From contig CAWUKT010000018.1 of the NCBI GenBank assembly GCA_963923035.1, positions 30,969-94,968 on the forward strand: DNA of 64,000 nt, read 5' to 3'. The DNA is from CAWUKT01 sp963923035. Its GTDB lineage: Bacteria > Bacteroidota > Bacteroidia > J057 > JADKCL01. Positions 45,496 through 54,479 of this stretch are shown one piece after another; positions within the stretch are counted from its first letter, which is position 1; each line of letters opens with the position of its first letter. Made by a program: the position numbers and the translations under genes. The notes beneath the pieces were generated by a model. The model searched no databases. It saw nothing but the letters and a program-made list of their open reading frames with translations, and was not told the DNA's origin.

Positions 45496-46950
45496 ATGGC
45501 CTATTTGAATCCCTTCACGGTCCTTGGCGTCTCTCCCGACCAGGAGCTGACGACGTCCGATATCCGGCGGCTCCAGAAAAAGGTCCTCGCCGAATTCGAG
45601 TTGACGGGGGAGGTTGTGGTGGACATGAATTGGGTGCAGGTGGACAAATCGCAGGCTTTGGGCTTGGTGGATGAATTGAAAAATGAATCCCGGCGTCGCT
45701 TTCATGCCCGGGTGGCGGCCCATCCGGAGTGGGTACAGTGGTTGGGGAGTGGGGAAAAAAAGCTGGCCGATTTGCCGGAATGGGGTGCTTTGGAGGGGGA
45801 ATTGCGGGAAGAGCTGGGGGAAAAAATGGTGGGGCCCATGGGAACCTGGCTGAAGGAGCGGCTCCAGGCCCAGGACTACGAAGCGGCCCGGGGAATGCTG
45901 GTAAATGTCCGGGACCTCCGGCCGGGATTGCAGGAAAAGGTATTGGTCAGTGTGGTGCGTCGTTTGGAGGAAGTGGAAAAACAAGTGGCGGGGTGGACGG
46001 CGAATATCAAGAAGTTGTTCTTCCAGGAGACGCCCATCCGGGAAGTTTTGGATCCGCAATGGCTGCGGTTCCTGAATGCGTTGCCGCCGCGCTACCAGCG
46101 GCGGCGCACCCAACTCGCCGCTTCACTCGGCGACTTTGCCAAGCTCGTCTTCAACCAGCGCCACCGCTACCGCCTCGCCTACGACATCGTCGAATCCGCC
46201 CTGACCCTCGCCATCGACCACGGCCAACGCCACCGCCTCGAAACCCTCTTCGGCCAATTGGTCCCCTTCCGCAACCACCCGGACGCCTACCCCAACAGCC
46301 AGGAAAAAGACAAGCGTGGCTTCCAGGCCTTTTCCTTTCTCATCGGCATCTTTCTCCTCTGCGGCCTGATCTTCACCGCCGTCTACTTCGTTTTTCTCCG
46401 CGACTCCTCCACCCAGGACCTCGAACTCAGCCACAGCGGCCCCTTCCGAAGCCCCAACAACTCGGTTTTTGCCCTGCGACAAGACCGTTTGTTCTCCGCC
46501 ATCAATGAATTCCGCTCCGACAGCATCCAATCCGAAGCCCCGCCCTGGATTCCCTACCGGGACTTTTATCCCCACCAATCCATTTTCCCCCAGGACTCCG
46601 TCACCATCTTCATCAATGCTTCGCCCCATGCGGTCGTCATCTTCCGGGAAGAATTTGAAAGCCCCTGGAGCCATTACTGTGTGGCGGCCCGGGACACCAC
46701 GCGGCTCAAGCCCACCATTTATGCCCACCGCTATCTCCTGTACACCGGCGAGAATTGGCTGGAAAAGGTGCTGACCCTGCCCAAGGGACAAGGCGAAACC
46801 CAATTGGGGGCCTTCGGGAAGCCTTTGAGCCGAATGCCGGGGGAAGGTGGCGACCCCAATTTGCCCCTGCTGTCCTTCGATTTCCCGACCCTCAAAAAGG
46901 GGGAATCCGTGGCTGATACGCTGCGCTTTGATGGGAAGGAACTCTTCTAA
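45496..46950 (+). CDS. Membrane-anchored protein with J-domain-like N-terminus
   Basis: The protein has 484 residues. The start at 45496 lies one base past the DUF5686 stop, implying translational coupling. It opens NPFTVLGVSPDQELTTSDIRRLQKKVLAEFEL, resembling the first helices of a J domain, but no HPD tripeptide follows, so Hsp70 stimulation is doubtful. The middle is helical and charged. A single membrane segment (FLIGIFLLCGLIFTAVYFVFL) lies near residue 285. The ~180 C-terminal residues would be periplasmic and contain WSHYCVAARDT. The function is unknown. Co-occurrence with DUF5686 suggests an envelope role. Confidence 0.8.
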   Translation: MAYLNPFTVLGVSPDQELTTSDIRRLQKKVLAEFELTGEVVVDMNWVQVDKSQALGLVDELKNESRRRFHARVAAHPEWVQWLGSGEKKLADLPEWGALEGELREELGEKMVGPMGTWLKERLQAQDYEAARGMLVNVRDLRPGLQEKVLVSVVRRLEEVEKQVAGWTANIKKLFFQETPIREVLDPQWLRFLNALPPRYQRRRTQLAASLGDFAKLVFNQRHRYRLAYDIVESALTLAIDHGQRHRLETLFGQLVPFRNHPDAYPNSQEKDKRGFQAFSFLIGIFLLCGLIFTAVYFVFLRDSSTQDLELSHSGPFRSPNNSVFALRQDRLFSAINEFRSDSIQSEAPPWIPYRDFYPHQSIFPQDSVTIFINASPHAVVIFREEFESPWSHYCVAARDTTRLKPTIYAHRYLLYTGENWLEKVLTLPKGQGETQLGAFGKPLSRMPGEGGDPNLPLLSFDFPTLKKGESVADTLRFDGKELF

Positions 46951-47008
46951 AGGCGGACCGGGATTGGGATATTTTTCCTATTTTCATTCTCCAACCAAAA
47001 GATACAAG

Positions 47009-47806
47009 ATGAAGCAACTGATTTCGTTTCAATGGGTGCTCCTGATCGTAGGGAGCTTGCTGATCCTGCCGGCGTGTAAGGGAAATGAGAAGAGGAGCAA
47101 GGACAAGCAGCCGACGGCCTCGGCCAAGGATCAGATTCCCGCGGACCTGGCCAAGGCGTACCGCGTGGACGCGGCCCGGTTGGCGGCCCGTGAATTCAAT
47201 TCGACCCGCCGCCCCGGTGATCCCCAGGTAAAGTTGCCGCAGGACCGGATCACCTATTTCTACTCCCTGCTGAGCAAGGCCTACCTGATGATGCAAGCCG
47301 ATCCGGCCGTTCCGGACCTCACCTATATCCACACCTTTGGCACCCCGGACCTCCACGAAGTCATGGTCTTCCTCAAGCCCGACGCCGATTTTGCCGAAGC
47401 CTGGGGAGAAGGTCGCACCTCCTCCACGCCGAACCTCTACGTGAACCAAGTGATGTCGGAGAACCGGCTCAAGATCAAAGAATTCAACGATTCGGCCATG
47501 GGACAGTGGGCGGTGATCCGTTCGGACAGCCCCATCAATACGAAAGACCTCGCGTTTATCTTCAGCCAGATCGACGGCGTCAAGATGGCCGAACCGAATG
47601 GCATGGCCGGCGACGGCAACGATATCCGCTGGACCAGCGGCGGCAAGACAGGCATGGCCCTGCGCTTCAGCAAGGGCTGGGGAGACTGCCCCTCCGGCTG
47701 CATCCACCGCGCCAACTGGACCTTTTATGTCCCCGAATCGGGCGAGATGACCTACCAGGGCCAGAGCGGTGACGATCCCAAAACCGCCAATTCCGAGGAA
47801 GATTGA
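47009..47806 (+). CDS. Lipoprotein of unknown function
   Basis: The protein has 265 residues from the ATG at 47009. The signal peptide ends LLILPAC with the lipid Cys near residue 23, then a Lys-rich linker. The domain that follows has HEVMVFLKPDADFAEAWGEG, VMSENRLKIKEFNDS, and near the end WGDCPSGCIHRANWTFYV, whose Cys-x3-Cys-x-H could bind a metal or form a disulfide. I do not recognise the family. Its stop overlaps the TTG start of the M23 peptidase, so the two are coupled. Confidence 0.8.
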   Translation: MKQLISFQWVLLIVGSLLILPACKGNEKRSKDKQPTASAKDQIPADLAKAYRVDAARLAAREFNSTRRPGDPQVKLPQDRITYFYSLLSKAYLMMQADPAVPDLTYIHTFGTPDLHEVMVFLKPDADFAEAWGEGRTSSTPNLYVNQVMSENRLKIKEFNDSAMGQWAVIRSDSPINTKDLAFIFSQIDGVKMAEPNGMAGDGNDIRWTSGGKTGMALRFSKGWGDCPSGCIHRANWTFYVPESGEMTYQGQSGDDPKTANSEED

Positions 47807-48429
47807 GGCGGATTGCCTGGTGTCTGGTGTTGCTGGGCCTGGTGGCCTGTGCTGAGTCCCCGGACTCAGAAGCGACCGGGGCAGCAGAGCCACCGGTGTC
47901 GGTCACACCGGTCGTCGAACCGGTGGAAGAAGCTCCGCCCATCCCGCTGCCCGCAGATGGCTTCGATTTTCCGGTGGGCCCACCGGATGCCCGGAAGTAC
48001 TACAATGCCCAACCATTTGGCGAAAACGATCACCTCGGTGACGATTGGAATGGAACCGGCGGAGGCGACTCCGACCTGGGGGATCCGGTCCACTCGATTG
48101 CCGGAGGCATCGTGACCGTGGCCGAGGATTTCGAGGCGGGCTGGGGCAATGTGGTGCGGGTCCAGCACAATATCGGGACCGCCGATGCGCCCGAATTGAT
48201 TGAATCGCTGTACGCCCACCTGGACAGTTTCTACGTGGCGGTCGGAGACACCCTGGAGCGCGGAGAATTGCTCGGGACCATTGGGAATGCCCACGGCGCC
48301 TATTGGGCGCACCTCCACTTCGAGATCCGGGATACGGTTGACCTGCCGCTTGGCGGCGGATACAGCCCCGTCACGACGGGTTATATGGACCCTACCGCAT
48401 TTATCCGCAGCCACCGACCTTCCCGATGA
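47803..48429 (+). CDS. M23-family (LytM-like) peptidase lipoprotein
   Basis: The protein has 208 residues. The start is a TTG at 47803 inside the stop of the preceding gene. A lipoprotein signal ends LLGLVAC, followed by a Pro/Glu-rich linker to about residue 50. The LytM domain has HLGDDWNGTG (zinc His and Asp), YAHLDSFYVAVGD and AHLHFEIRD (the HxH pair), so all zinc ligands and the catalytic His are present. It is expected to cleave peptide cross-links or related substrates in the periplasm, tethered by lipid. It probably works with the lipoprotein encoded just before it. Confidence 0.9.
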   Translation: MRRIAWCLVLLGLVACAESPDSEATGAAEPPVSVTPVVEPVEEAPPIPLPADGFDFPVGPPDARKYYNAQPFGENDHLGDDWNGTGGGDSDLGDPVHSIAGGIVTVAEDFEAGWGNVVRVQHNIGTADAPELIESLYAHLDSFYVAVGDTLERGELLGTIGNAHGAYWAHLHFEIRDTVDLPLGGGYSPVTTGYMDPTAFIRSHRPSR

Positions 48430-48470
48430 ATCTTTTCGCTCAGTCAACCACCTCTTTTCCGACTCCTGTT

Positions 48471-48503
48471 TTTGGTCTATAAGATCGGTTTTTCCTAATT
48501 TCG
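48471..48503 (+). promoter_or_regulatory. Candidate -33/-7 promoter
   Basis: TTTG at 48471-48474 and TAATTTCG at 48496-48503 are separated by 21 bases, close to the Bacteroidota spacing. The -7 box ends 5 bases before the ATG at 48509. Confidence 0.4.
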
Positions 48504-48508
48504 ATCAT

Positions 48509-49732
48509 ATGAAGCTCTTGGAAGTCAAGCAAGGAGACAAAGCCGCCATCAAGCGGTTCCTCGAACTCCCTGTCAAAATCTACAAGGACGACCCCAAATG
48601 GATCCGTCCCCTGGACAAAGACATTGAGACGATTTTTGACCCCAACCGGAACAAGTTCTGGCGTCACGGCAAGGCCATTCGGTGGGTGCTCGTCAATGAC
48701 AAGGGAGAAGACATTGGCCGGGTAGCCGCCTTCATCAATGAGCGGACGGCCAATACAGAAGACCAGCCCACCGGAGGCATGGGCTTTTTTGATTGCATCA
48801 ACGACCAAACTGCCGCCAACGTCCTCTTCGAGAAGTGCAAGGAATGGCTGACCGCCAACGGGATGGAAGCGATGGACGGGCCGATCAATTTCGGCGAGCG
48901 GCAGCAGTGGTGGGGATTGCTGGTAGAAGGATTCCACGAACCTGTCTACCAAATGAATTACAATCCGCCCTACTACCAGGAACTCTTCGAGAATTACGGC
49001 TTCCAACTATATTTCAAGCAATTTGTCCTCTTCCGCAATGTGCAGGACCCGGTCCAGGAGAAGTTCAATGTGAAGTACGACAAGTTGATGGAAACGCCGG
49101 GCTATACCTTCCGGCATATCCGCAAGAAGGAAATCAACAAGTTCGCCGAGGATTTTCTCTATATCTACAATACCGCCTGGGGCGGCCACGCCAACTTCAA
49201 GACCATGCGGAAGGAGCAGGCGTACAAGTTGATGAAAAACCTGAAGCCCATCATCGCGGAGGAACTGGCTTGGTTTGCCTACCACAATGACCAGCCCGTC
49301 GGCTTTTTCATCATGATCCCCGACCTCAACGACGTCATCCGGGACTTCAAGGGCAAGTTTGGTCTCTGGCAGAAGCTCAAGGTGCTGTACCGCATCCGCC
49401 TCCGCCGGGTCAACAAGTGCTATGGTATCCTGTTTGGTGTGGTGCCGGACCACCAGGGCCTCGGGGTCGACGCGGGCATCATCAAGACCGCGGGCAATTT
49501 CCTGCACCGCCTGAAGCGGTGGGGCCACATGGAAATGGTTTGGATCGGGGACTTCAATCCCAAGATGCTGAAGGTCGCCATGGATGTCGGTGGAGAAATC
49601 TACAAGACCTACATCACCATGCGCTACCTCTTTGACCGCACCAAACCCTTCGAACGTCTTCCGCTGATGAAGGAAACGAAAGAGGCGGTGGACAACAAAA
49701 AGAAGAAAGACGAGGAAGAGCCCGAATCCTGA
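48509..49732 (+). CDS. GNAT-fold protein of unknown substrate
   Basis: The protein has 407 residues, is cytoplasmic and highly conserved in style. KDDPKWIRPLDKDIETIFDPNRNKFWRHGKAIRWVLVND is the typical opening of a large Bacteroidota family annotated only as hypothetical or N-acetyltransferase-like. The C-terminal third has the GNAT-like CYGILFGVVPDHQGLGVDAGIIKTAGNFL, with an acyl-CoA loop resembling QxxGxG/A, then ...YKTYITMRYLFDR. The end is a Lys/Glu-rich tail. The ATG at 48509 immediately follows a candidate promoter. It converges on the cupin gene with stops that share a TGATCA. Confidence 0.8.
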   Translation: MKLLEVKQGDKAAIKRFLELPVKIYKDDPKWIRPLDKDIETIFDPNRNKFWRHGKAIRWVLVNDKGEDIGRVAAFINERTANTEDQPTGGMGFFDCINDQTAANVLFEKCKEWLTANGMEAMDGPINFGERQQWWGLLVEGFHEPVYQMNYNPPYYQELFENYGFQLYFKQFVLFRNVQDPVQEKFNVKYDKLMETPGYTFRHIRKKEINKFAEDFLYIYNTAWGGHANFKTMRKEQAYKLMKNLKPIIAEELAWFAYHNDQPVGFFIMIPDLNDVIRDFKGKFGLWQKLKVLYRIRLRRVNKCYGILFGVVPDHQGLGVDAGIIKTAGNFLHRLKRWGHMEMVWIGDFNPKMLKVAMDVGGEIYKTYITMRYLFDRTKPFERLPLMKETKEAVDNKKKKDEEEPES

Positions 49733-50224
49733 TCAGGTAAATTCCCGAATCCAATCGGTATGCTGGGGGTAATCTGCCTCCAACGCAGCCCGATCTCCCA
49801 ATTCAAAATCGGCAAAGTCAAAACCGGGCGCCATCGTGCAGCCCACGAGGGAGAAGTCATCTCCCACCGGACGGGCCCCAAACCAATGGTTGTGCGAGGC
49901 CAGTACCTGCAATTGCTCGCCTGCGGCGAGCGAAGGGCCGAGGTATTGGCGGCTCAGGGTGCCATCGGGCGCGATGAACACAAGTTCCAGCCGACCACCC
50001 TGGTGGTAATGCCAGATTTCATCCGTCTGAAGACGGTGGAGCTTCGAACATTGTTGGGGGAACAACAGGAAATAAATCGATGTGGAGGCATTGCGGTCGG
50101 AACCGTAGCGGTCGGGCAGGGCCTCAGACGGTATCACCTCCACACTGCGGAAGGTCTCCGCAAAATAGCCACCCTCCGGGTGGGCTTGCATCTGAAGCCC
50201 CTCAATCCATTCCTGCGCGGTCAT
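49733..50224 (-). CDS. Cupin-like DUF985 protein
   Basis: The protein has 163 residues. LQMQAHPEGGYFAETFRS at the start, STSIYFLLFPQQCSKLHRLQTDEIWHYHQGGRLELVFI in the middle and LASHNHWFGARPVGDDFSLVGCTMAPGFDFADFEL at the end are the three conserved blocks of the DUF985 cupin family, including the metal-site histidines (HYH). The function is not established. Its ATG overlaps the stop of the upstream gene (ATGA), so it is translated with it. Confidence 0.93.
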   Translation of the reverse strand: MTAQEWIEGLQMQAHPEGGYFAETFRSVEVIPSEALPDRYGSDRNASTSIYFLLFPQQCSKLHRLQTDEIWHYHQGGRLELVFIAPDGTLSRQYLGPSLAAGEQLQVLASHNHWFGARPVGDDFSLVGCTMAPGFDFADFELGDRAALEADYPQHTDWIREFT

Positions 50225-50811
50225 GCGTTCGGGGAATAGGCAAATACACCGTTGGTGCCGACGAGCCAGGCTTGGGAGCCTGCCTGGAAACCGATGTCCA
50301 TCGGCGCACCCAATTCCTCGGGCACTTCTCCATTGACCATCAGCAATGTCACCCCGGAGAATTCAGCGCCTTCTCCCAATCCCGCCTGGTACTGGTCCAT
50401 CTTCTTCAAATCCTTGTCGAGCTTGCGCAGGTAGCGTTCTGCGGCCGATTCGTCGGGACAGAGGTGCAGTGTCAGGGCAAAGGCCACCGGCTGCTCCCAA
50501 TACACCTGGAAGCGGTTTTCGGAGGTCGGTGCGGGAACTTCACCCGCCGCTCCGAGGACGGCGATGTCAAACTTCTCCCCGGCCGGATAGGCCGTCCGGA
50601 CCGGCGTGAGCCGGAACTTCGGCAGGTGGTCGTAGTACTGCACATCAATGGAAGTTTTCGCCACTTCCTTGACCTGGTTCCGGGATTGGAAATGGCGGTA
50701 GAGGTCCGAATACAGGTCGCGACGAAGATCAGAGTCTTCGCCCGCCCCATCGGGGTGGCGTTGGAATCCGATCAGGAAGTCTTCGATGATCGGAAGGATA
50801 TCCTGCAACAT
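50221..50811 (-). CDS. Unrecognised 196-aa protein between type B cargo and cupin genes
   Basis: The start at 50811 (MLQDILPIIEDFLIGF) lies 1 base after the preceding gene's stop. The protein is cytoplasmic. Helices near the N-terminus (SDLRRDLYSDLYRHFQS) are followed by strands containing GEKFDIAVLG and FQVYWEQPVAFALTLHL, then a helix (AAERYLRKLDKDLKKMDQY). The spacing loosely recalls nuclease-fold proteins of the PD-(D/E)xK kind, but no certain catalytic set can be fixed. It is the middle gene of a tightly linked three-gene run on the minus strand. Confidence 0.75.
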   Translation of the reverse strand: MLQDILPIIEDFLIGFQRHPDGAGEDSDLRRDLYSDLYRHFQSRNQVKEVAKTSIDVQYYDHLPKFRLTPVRTAYPAGEKFDIAVLGAAGEVPAPTSENRFQVYWEQPVAFALTLHLCPDESAAERYLRKLDKDLKKMDQYQAGLGEGAEFSGVTLLMVNGEVPEELGAPMDIGFQAGSQAWLVGTNGVFAYSPNA

Positions 50812-50812
50812 A

Positions 50813-51934
50813 TTATCGTATGAGGTTGACGGCAAAAGCGCGCTGTTTATCGCTTTCGGGGATCGCAGGATCCCCAACAATGCGCACATACATGTAGTAA
50901 ACACCCGTCGGAAGGACATTGTTATTGAGGTCGCGGCCATCCCACGAAACCTGGCGGTCCCGCGTTTCGAAGACCTTCACACCCCAACGGTCGTAGATGA
51001 GGATTTCATACACCGCGTCGTCTCCGTAGTAGTTGATCAGGAGGACATCGTTGATACCATCGTTGTTCGGGGAGAAGACGTTGGGAATGAGGAGGGAGTC
51101 GGTGGTAATGGTGACCGTAGCGGAACCACGGCAGCCATCGGCGTCCACCGCCTGTACAGTATAGGAAGTTGATTGAAAGGCGTGGGAAACGGGGTCCGGG
51201 CAAACGGTACAGCTGAGGTAGGTTTCCGGACTCCAGGTATAGGTCACGGGTTCAACCCCGTTGGAGGTCACATTGAGTTGGACGCGCTGGCCGGGGTTGA
51301 TGATTTCGGCCGCGGGCGTGGCATTGACCTGCAATTGCTCCACGGTGATCGGCACCGCGATGATGTTGGTGCAATTGGTCACCGTGTCTTCTACGGTGAG
51401 GATCCAGTTGCCCGAAGAGGTCGGGTTCACGGTGGGGTTCAGGACATTGGGATCGGAAATGGTATTGCCGGCGGGCGCGGACCACGTGTACACGTAGTTG
51501 GGGCCCGGGGGCAACAGACTTGCACCCAGGACCACGGTATCACCATTGCAAATGGTGGAGTCGGACCACGGCGGCAGCAGGGTGAAGTTCGGGGTGATGA
51601 CCAAGGAAACCGTATCGGTATCGGAACACAACTGGATGTTGTCGAATACGATGAACTGGAACTCGATGACGGGGGTGGTGACACCCGCGGCGCAGAATTC
51701 TGGCTGGGCGATGGTGTCATCGCTCAGGCTCGCGGTGGTCGCACCGTTGAGCCCGTTCCATTGATAAATGAGATTGGGGCGGGTCGTGTCTTGTCCGAGG
51801 GTATCACAATCCGTCTCACAAATACTCCGGTCCGGACCGGCGTTTGCGATACATTGCGCGTTCATTTCCAGGGTCCCCCCCAACAAGAAGAAGAGTCCCA
51901 GGACCGCCAATCGCAACAGGGTGTCGTATTTCAT
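50813..51934 (-). CDS. T9SS type B (gliding-motility-associated) surface protein
   Basis: The protein has 373 residues from the ATG at 51934; an ATG five codons upstream is an alternative. Signal peptide LLRLAVLGLFFLLGGTLEMNAQ. Then three PKD/Ig-like modules with conserved cysteines (PDRSICETDCDTLGQ, WSDSTICNGDTVVLGA, TWSPETYLSCTVCPDP). The type B sorting domain begins LIPNVFSPNNDGINDVLLIN and includes IYDRWGVKVFETRDRQ and PTGVYYMYVRI. Much smaller than the adhesin at 19710 but the same export class. It heads a run with the unknown protein and cupin genes. Confidence 0.92.
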   Translation of the reverse strand: MKYDTLLRLAVLGLFFLLGGTLEMNAQCIANAGPDRSICETDCDTLGQDTTRPNLIYQWNGLNGATTASLSDDTIAQPEFCAAGVTTPVIEFQFIVFDNIQLCSDTDTVSLVITPNFTLLPPWSDSTICNGDTVVLGASLLPPGPNYVYTWSAPAGNTISDPNVLNPTVNPTSSGNWILTVEDTVTNCTNIIAVPITVEQLQVNATPAAEIINPGQRVQLNVTSNGVEPVTYTWSPETYLSCTVCPDPVSHAFQSTSYTVQAVDADGCRGSATVTITTDSLLIPNVFSPNNDGINDVLLINYYGDDAVYEILIYDRWGVKVFETRDRQVSWDGRDLNNNVLPTGVYYMYVRIVGDPAIPESDKQRAFAVNLIR

Positions 51935-52118
51935 GTTTTTCCGTTCCATTCCTATACTTCCTACAAAGAAAACAAATAGTTTCCAGACGCAAAAATCCGA
52001 ATTGGATTCGGTCTTTCTCCCTTTTTGACGACTTTCCCCTTCTCCGTCTTCCCTCATCGTACAGCCCGCCTTTTTCCTTCCTCACCCCCATTTTTTTTCT
52101 AACTTGCCCCCGCTTCCA

Positions 52119-52847
52119 ATGAAAAAGCTCGTCCAAAATATCCTCCAAAAGGTCCTCGGCTTCCGCCGCTACCTCGTAGTGTTCGCCTCATTTAAGATCC
52201 GAACCCTTCACCGCGACCAGAAGGAAGGCGATTTTATCTTTTTCCTCAACCTCCTCCAACCCACCGACACGGTCCTCGACATCGGCGCCAACATTGGCAT
52301 CATGACCGTCCACCTGGCCCGGCGCTGCCACCAGGGCAAGGTCCATGCCATCGAACCGATTCCCGAAAACTTCGCCACCCTCCAGAGCATTGTCCGCAAA
52401 TTCAAGCTCGACAATGTAGATCTGCACCACTTCGCCCTCGGCGCGGAGCCCGGCGAACTGGAAATGGTCATGCCCGAAGTCCAGAATGTGAAAATGCAGG
52501 GATTGAGCCACGTCGTCCACGAAAGCATCGACGAGTTCAACGAAGGCCAGCGCTACAAGGTGCCGGTCCATACGCTCGACGGCCAGCCTAACTTATCCGG
52601 TTCCGTGCAGGGGATCAAAATCGACGTGGAGAATTTTGAGTACTTCGTCTTCAAAGGCGGGGAACAAATGCTGCGGGAACAAGGGCCCGTGGTGTATTGC
52701 GAGCTGTGGGACAATGAAAACCGGGCGAAATGCTTTGAGTTGATGGAGGCCTGCGGCTACGCCATCCAGGTGCTGGAACAAGGCCAATTGGTCGATTTCG
52801 AAGCGGGCCGCCATACCCACCAGAATTTCTTCTTCGTCCGTCCCTGA
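52119..52847 (+). CDS. FkbM-family methyltransferase
   Basis: The protein has 242 residues. VLDIGANIGIMTVHLARR is the SAM-binding motif I, and VQGIKIDVENFEYFVFKGGE is the FkbM hallmark (KIDVExFE). The C-terminus reads HTHQNFFFVRP, also family-like. Such enzymes methylate hydroxyls of sugars or polyketides. The ATG at 52119 was chosen over an upstream TTG. A TAACTTGC element lies 11 bases before it. It converges on viaA with stops sharing a TGATCA. Confidence 0.92.
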   Translation: MKKLVQNILQKVLGFRRYLVVFASFKIRTLHRDQKEGDFIFFLNLLQPTDTVLDIGANIGIMTVHLARRCHQGKVHAIEPIPENFATLQSIVRKFKLDNVDLHHFALGAEPGELEMVMPEVQNVKMQGLSHVVHESIDEFNEGQRYKVPVHTLDGQPNLSGSVQGIKIDVENFEYFVFKGGEQMLREQGPVVYCELWDNENRAKCFELMEACGYAIQVLEQGQLVDFEAGRHTHQNFFFVRP

Positions 52848-54473
52848 TCAGGGCCGCTCCACAATCTCTCCGAGTCCCCGCGTCAATTCCTTGATCACCC
52901 CCTTCTTCTCCGGATCGTATACCCAGTTCGTATCGAAGCGCCGCAAAATCTCGCTGTTCGCCTCGTTTGAGAGCGCCAGGGAATGGAATTCCGTGCCTTT
53001 GTATTGCTGCCAATGGCGGATTTCGCCCATGATCTTCGGTTCGATCTTGTACATGATGAAATCGGAGATCATCAGCACATCCGCATCTTCATAGTCATTC
53101 GATTCGAGCATGCGCAGGGCCTCCGCAAAGGCCTGCGTGGCGTCGGTCCCGCCGTGGAACGACATCCGCAGAAAGGCAGCGACCTGGTCGATGGACGACG
53201 CAATGTCGTACAGGTCGATGGTCTGGATGCCAATGGAAAAATTGATGAGGTAGGCCCGGCGATTGTCCTGGACCGCGCGCTTGAGGATGGCCAGGGTGAG
53301 CACCTTGGCGATTTGTTCGGGGCGGCCCTCCATGGACAGGCTCGTGTCCACACAGATGATGAAAGGGCCTTTTTCCTTCTGCCGAATCTTGTTGTACACC
53401 TCCATCGTCTGGTCGGTGCTGGACACCAGGCGGCGATCTTCGTAGCGAAAACTCAGGAGTTGGGCGTCGGCGTATTTCTTCAGGAACAGGGATTCGGTTT
53501 GGGGATCGCTCAGCAGCCCCACCTCCGAACTCACCAGCGTATTCAGGTCGTTGCTCTCGTGGATGCCCACGATTTCCGATTTCGCTTCCTCGTCCACCTT
53601 CCACTCCTGCCGGATGATCGTCTTTTCAAAAGTCTCTTCCTCCATTTCGATTTCCGCCTCCCGCATATCGCCCAGCATGTCCGCCAACTCCCGGATCGAC
53701 TGTTCATCCTGAAGCAGATCGTCGTACTTTTTCAGGATGTCGAAGGAACTGTCCTCCCACAATTCCCGCGAGAGGTCCCAGGCGAGGTAATCCGTGAACG
53801 GCGAAATGATCGAATAGAGCTTTTGGTACTCATTCACCTTCGATTCCAGCAATTCCAGGTAGTTTTCTTCCTCCTCCTTGAACTTCTTCAGCTGAAATTC
53901 CAGGATTCGGCCCTGCAAGCGCGCATCCCACTGGGACAGCAGGTCATTCGTGATCAGGTCAAACTCTTCCCGTTCCTGCTCCGTCAATTCGCCCTGCTTC
54001 TCCTCGAAATAGGTCTCGTACTTCTTCTTGTAAAAGCGGGTCTGGATTTCTTCGGGGGGATAATGGGAGGCGACGAATTGGAGGAGAAATGGATACCGGG
54101 TTTTGAAGACGTGGAATGGAGTCACCGCCCAGCCTTCCAGGCGCTGCACCTCTTTCTGGAAGGGGTGCTTCTTCTGGACCTTGTCGGAGGTTTTGCGGAG
54201 CCAATGCAGCACGTCCAGGACAATGAATTGGGTGATTTTCTCATTGCTCCGCGCAATGGTCAGCAGGCCGTCGATCCCAAAAATGTGGTCGAGGGCCGAG
54301 CGGAAGTACTGGAAATACTGGTCGTTGAGGTCGGGCAATTCGTAGATGTCACCGGCCAGCCGGTGCTTGAAGTACTCGACGAGATAGCGCCGCGTACGTC
54401 GGTCCAGGAAGTTCCCGAACTCGATGAAGCGCTCAAACTCCCGTTCCAGGATATGTGATGGGTCTTGGCTCAA
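52848..54473 (-). CDS. viaA: VWA-domain protein ViaA
   Basis: The protein has 541 residues. The N-terminal ~340 residues are helical and strongly charged, as in ViaA. The C-terminal VWA domain carries the full metal-ion site: DTSLSMEG (DxSxS), the threonine in HGGTDATQAF, and the aspartate in MISDF. ViaA partners the MoxR-type ATPase RavA, whose gene lies 6 bases upstream. In enterobacteria the pair acts in metallo-protein (Fe-S and respiratory complex) maturation and aminoglycoside sensitivity; the function here is by homology only. Slightly longer than the E. coli protein (483). Confidence 0.9.
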   Translation of the reverse strand: MSQDPSHILEREFERFIEFGNFLDRRTRRYLVEYFKHRLAGDIYELPDLNDQYFQYFRSALDHIFGIDGLLTIARSNEKITQFIVLDVLHWLRKTSDKVQKKHPFQKEVQRLEGWAVTPFHVFKTRYPFLLQFVASHYPPEEIQTRFYKKKYETYFEEKQGELTEQEREEFDLITNDLLSQWDARLQGRILEFQLKKFKEEEENYLELLESKVNEYQKLYSIISPFTDYLAWDLSRELWEDSSFDILKKYDDLLQDEQSIRELADMLGDMREAEIEMEEETFEKTIIRQEWKVDEEAKSEIVGIHESNDLNTLVSSEVGLLSDPQTESLFLKKYADAQLLSFRYEDRRLVSSTDQTMEVYNKIRQKEKGPFIICVDTSLSMEGRPEQIAKVLTLAILKRAVQDNRRAYLINFSIGIQTIDLYDIASSIDQVAAFLRMSFHGGTDATQAFAEALRMLESNDYEDADVLMISDFIMYKIEPKIMGEIRHWQQYKGTEFHSLALSNEANSEILRRFDTNWVYDPEKKGVIKELTRGLGEIVERP

Positions 54474-54479
54474 GGGTGG

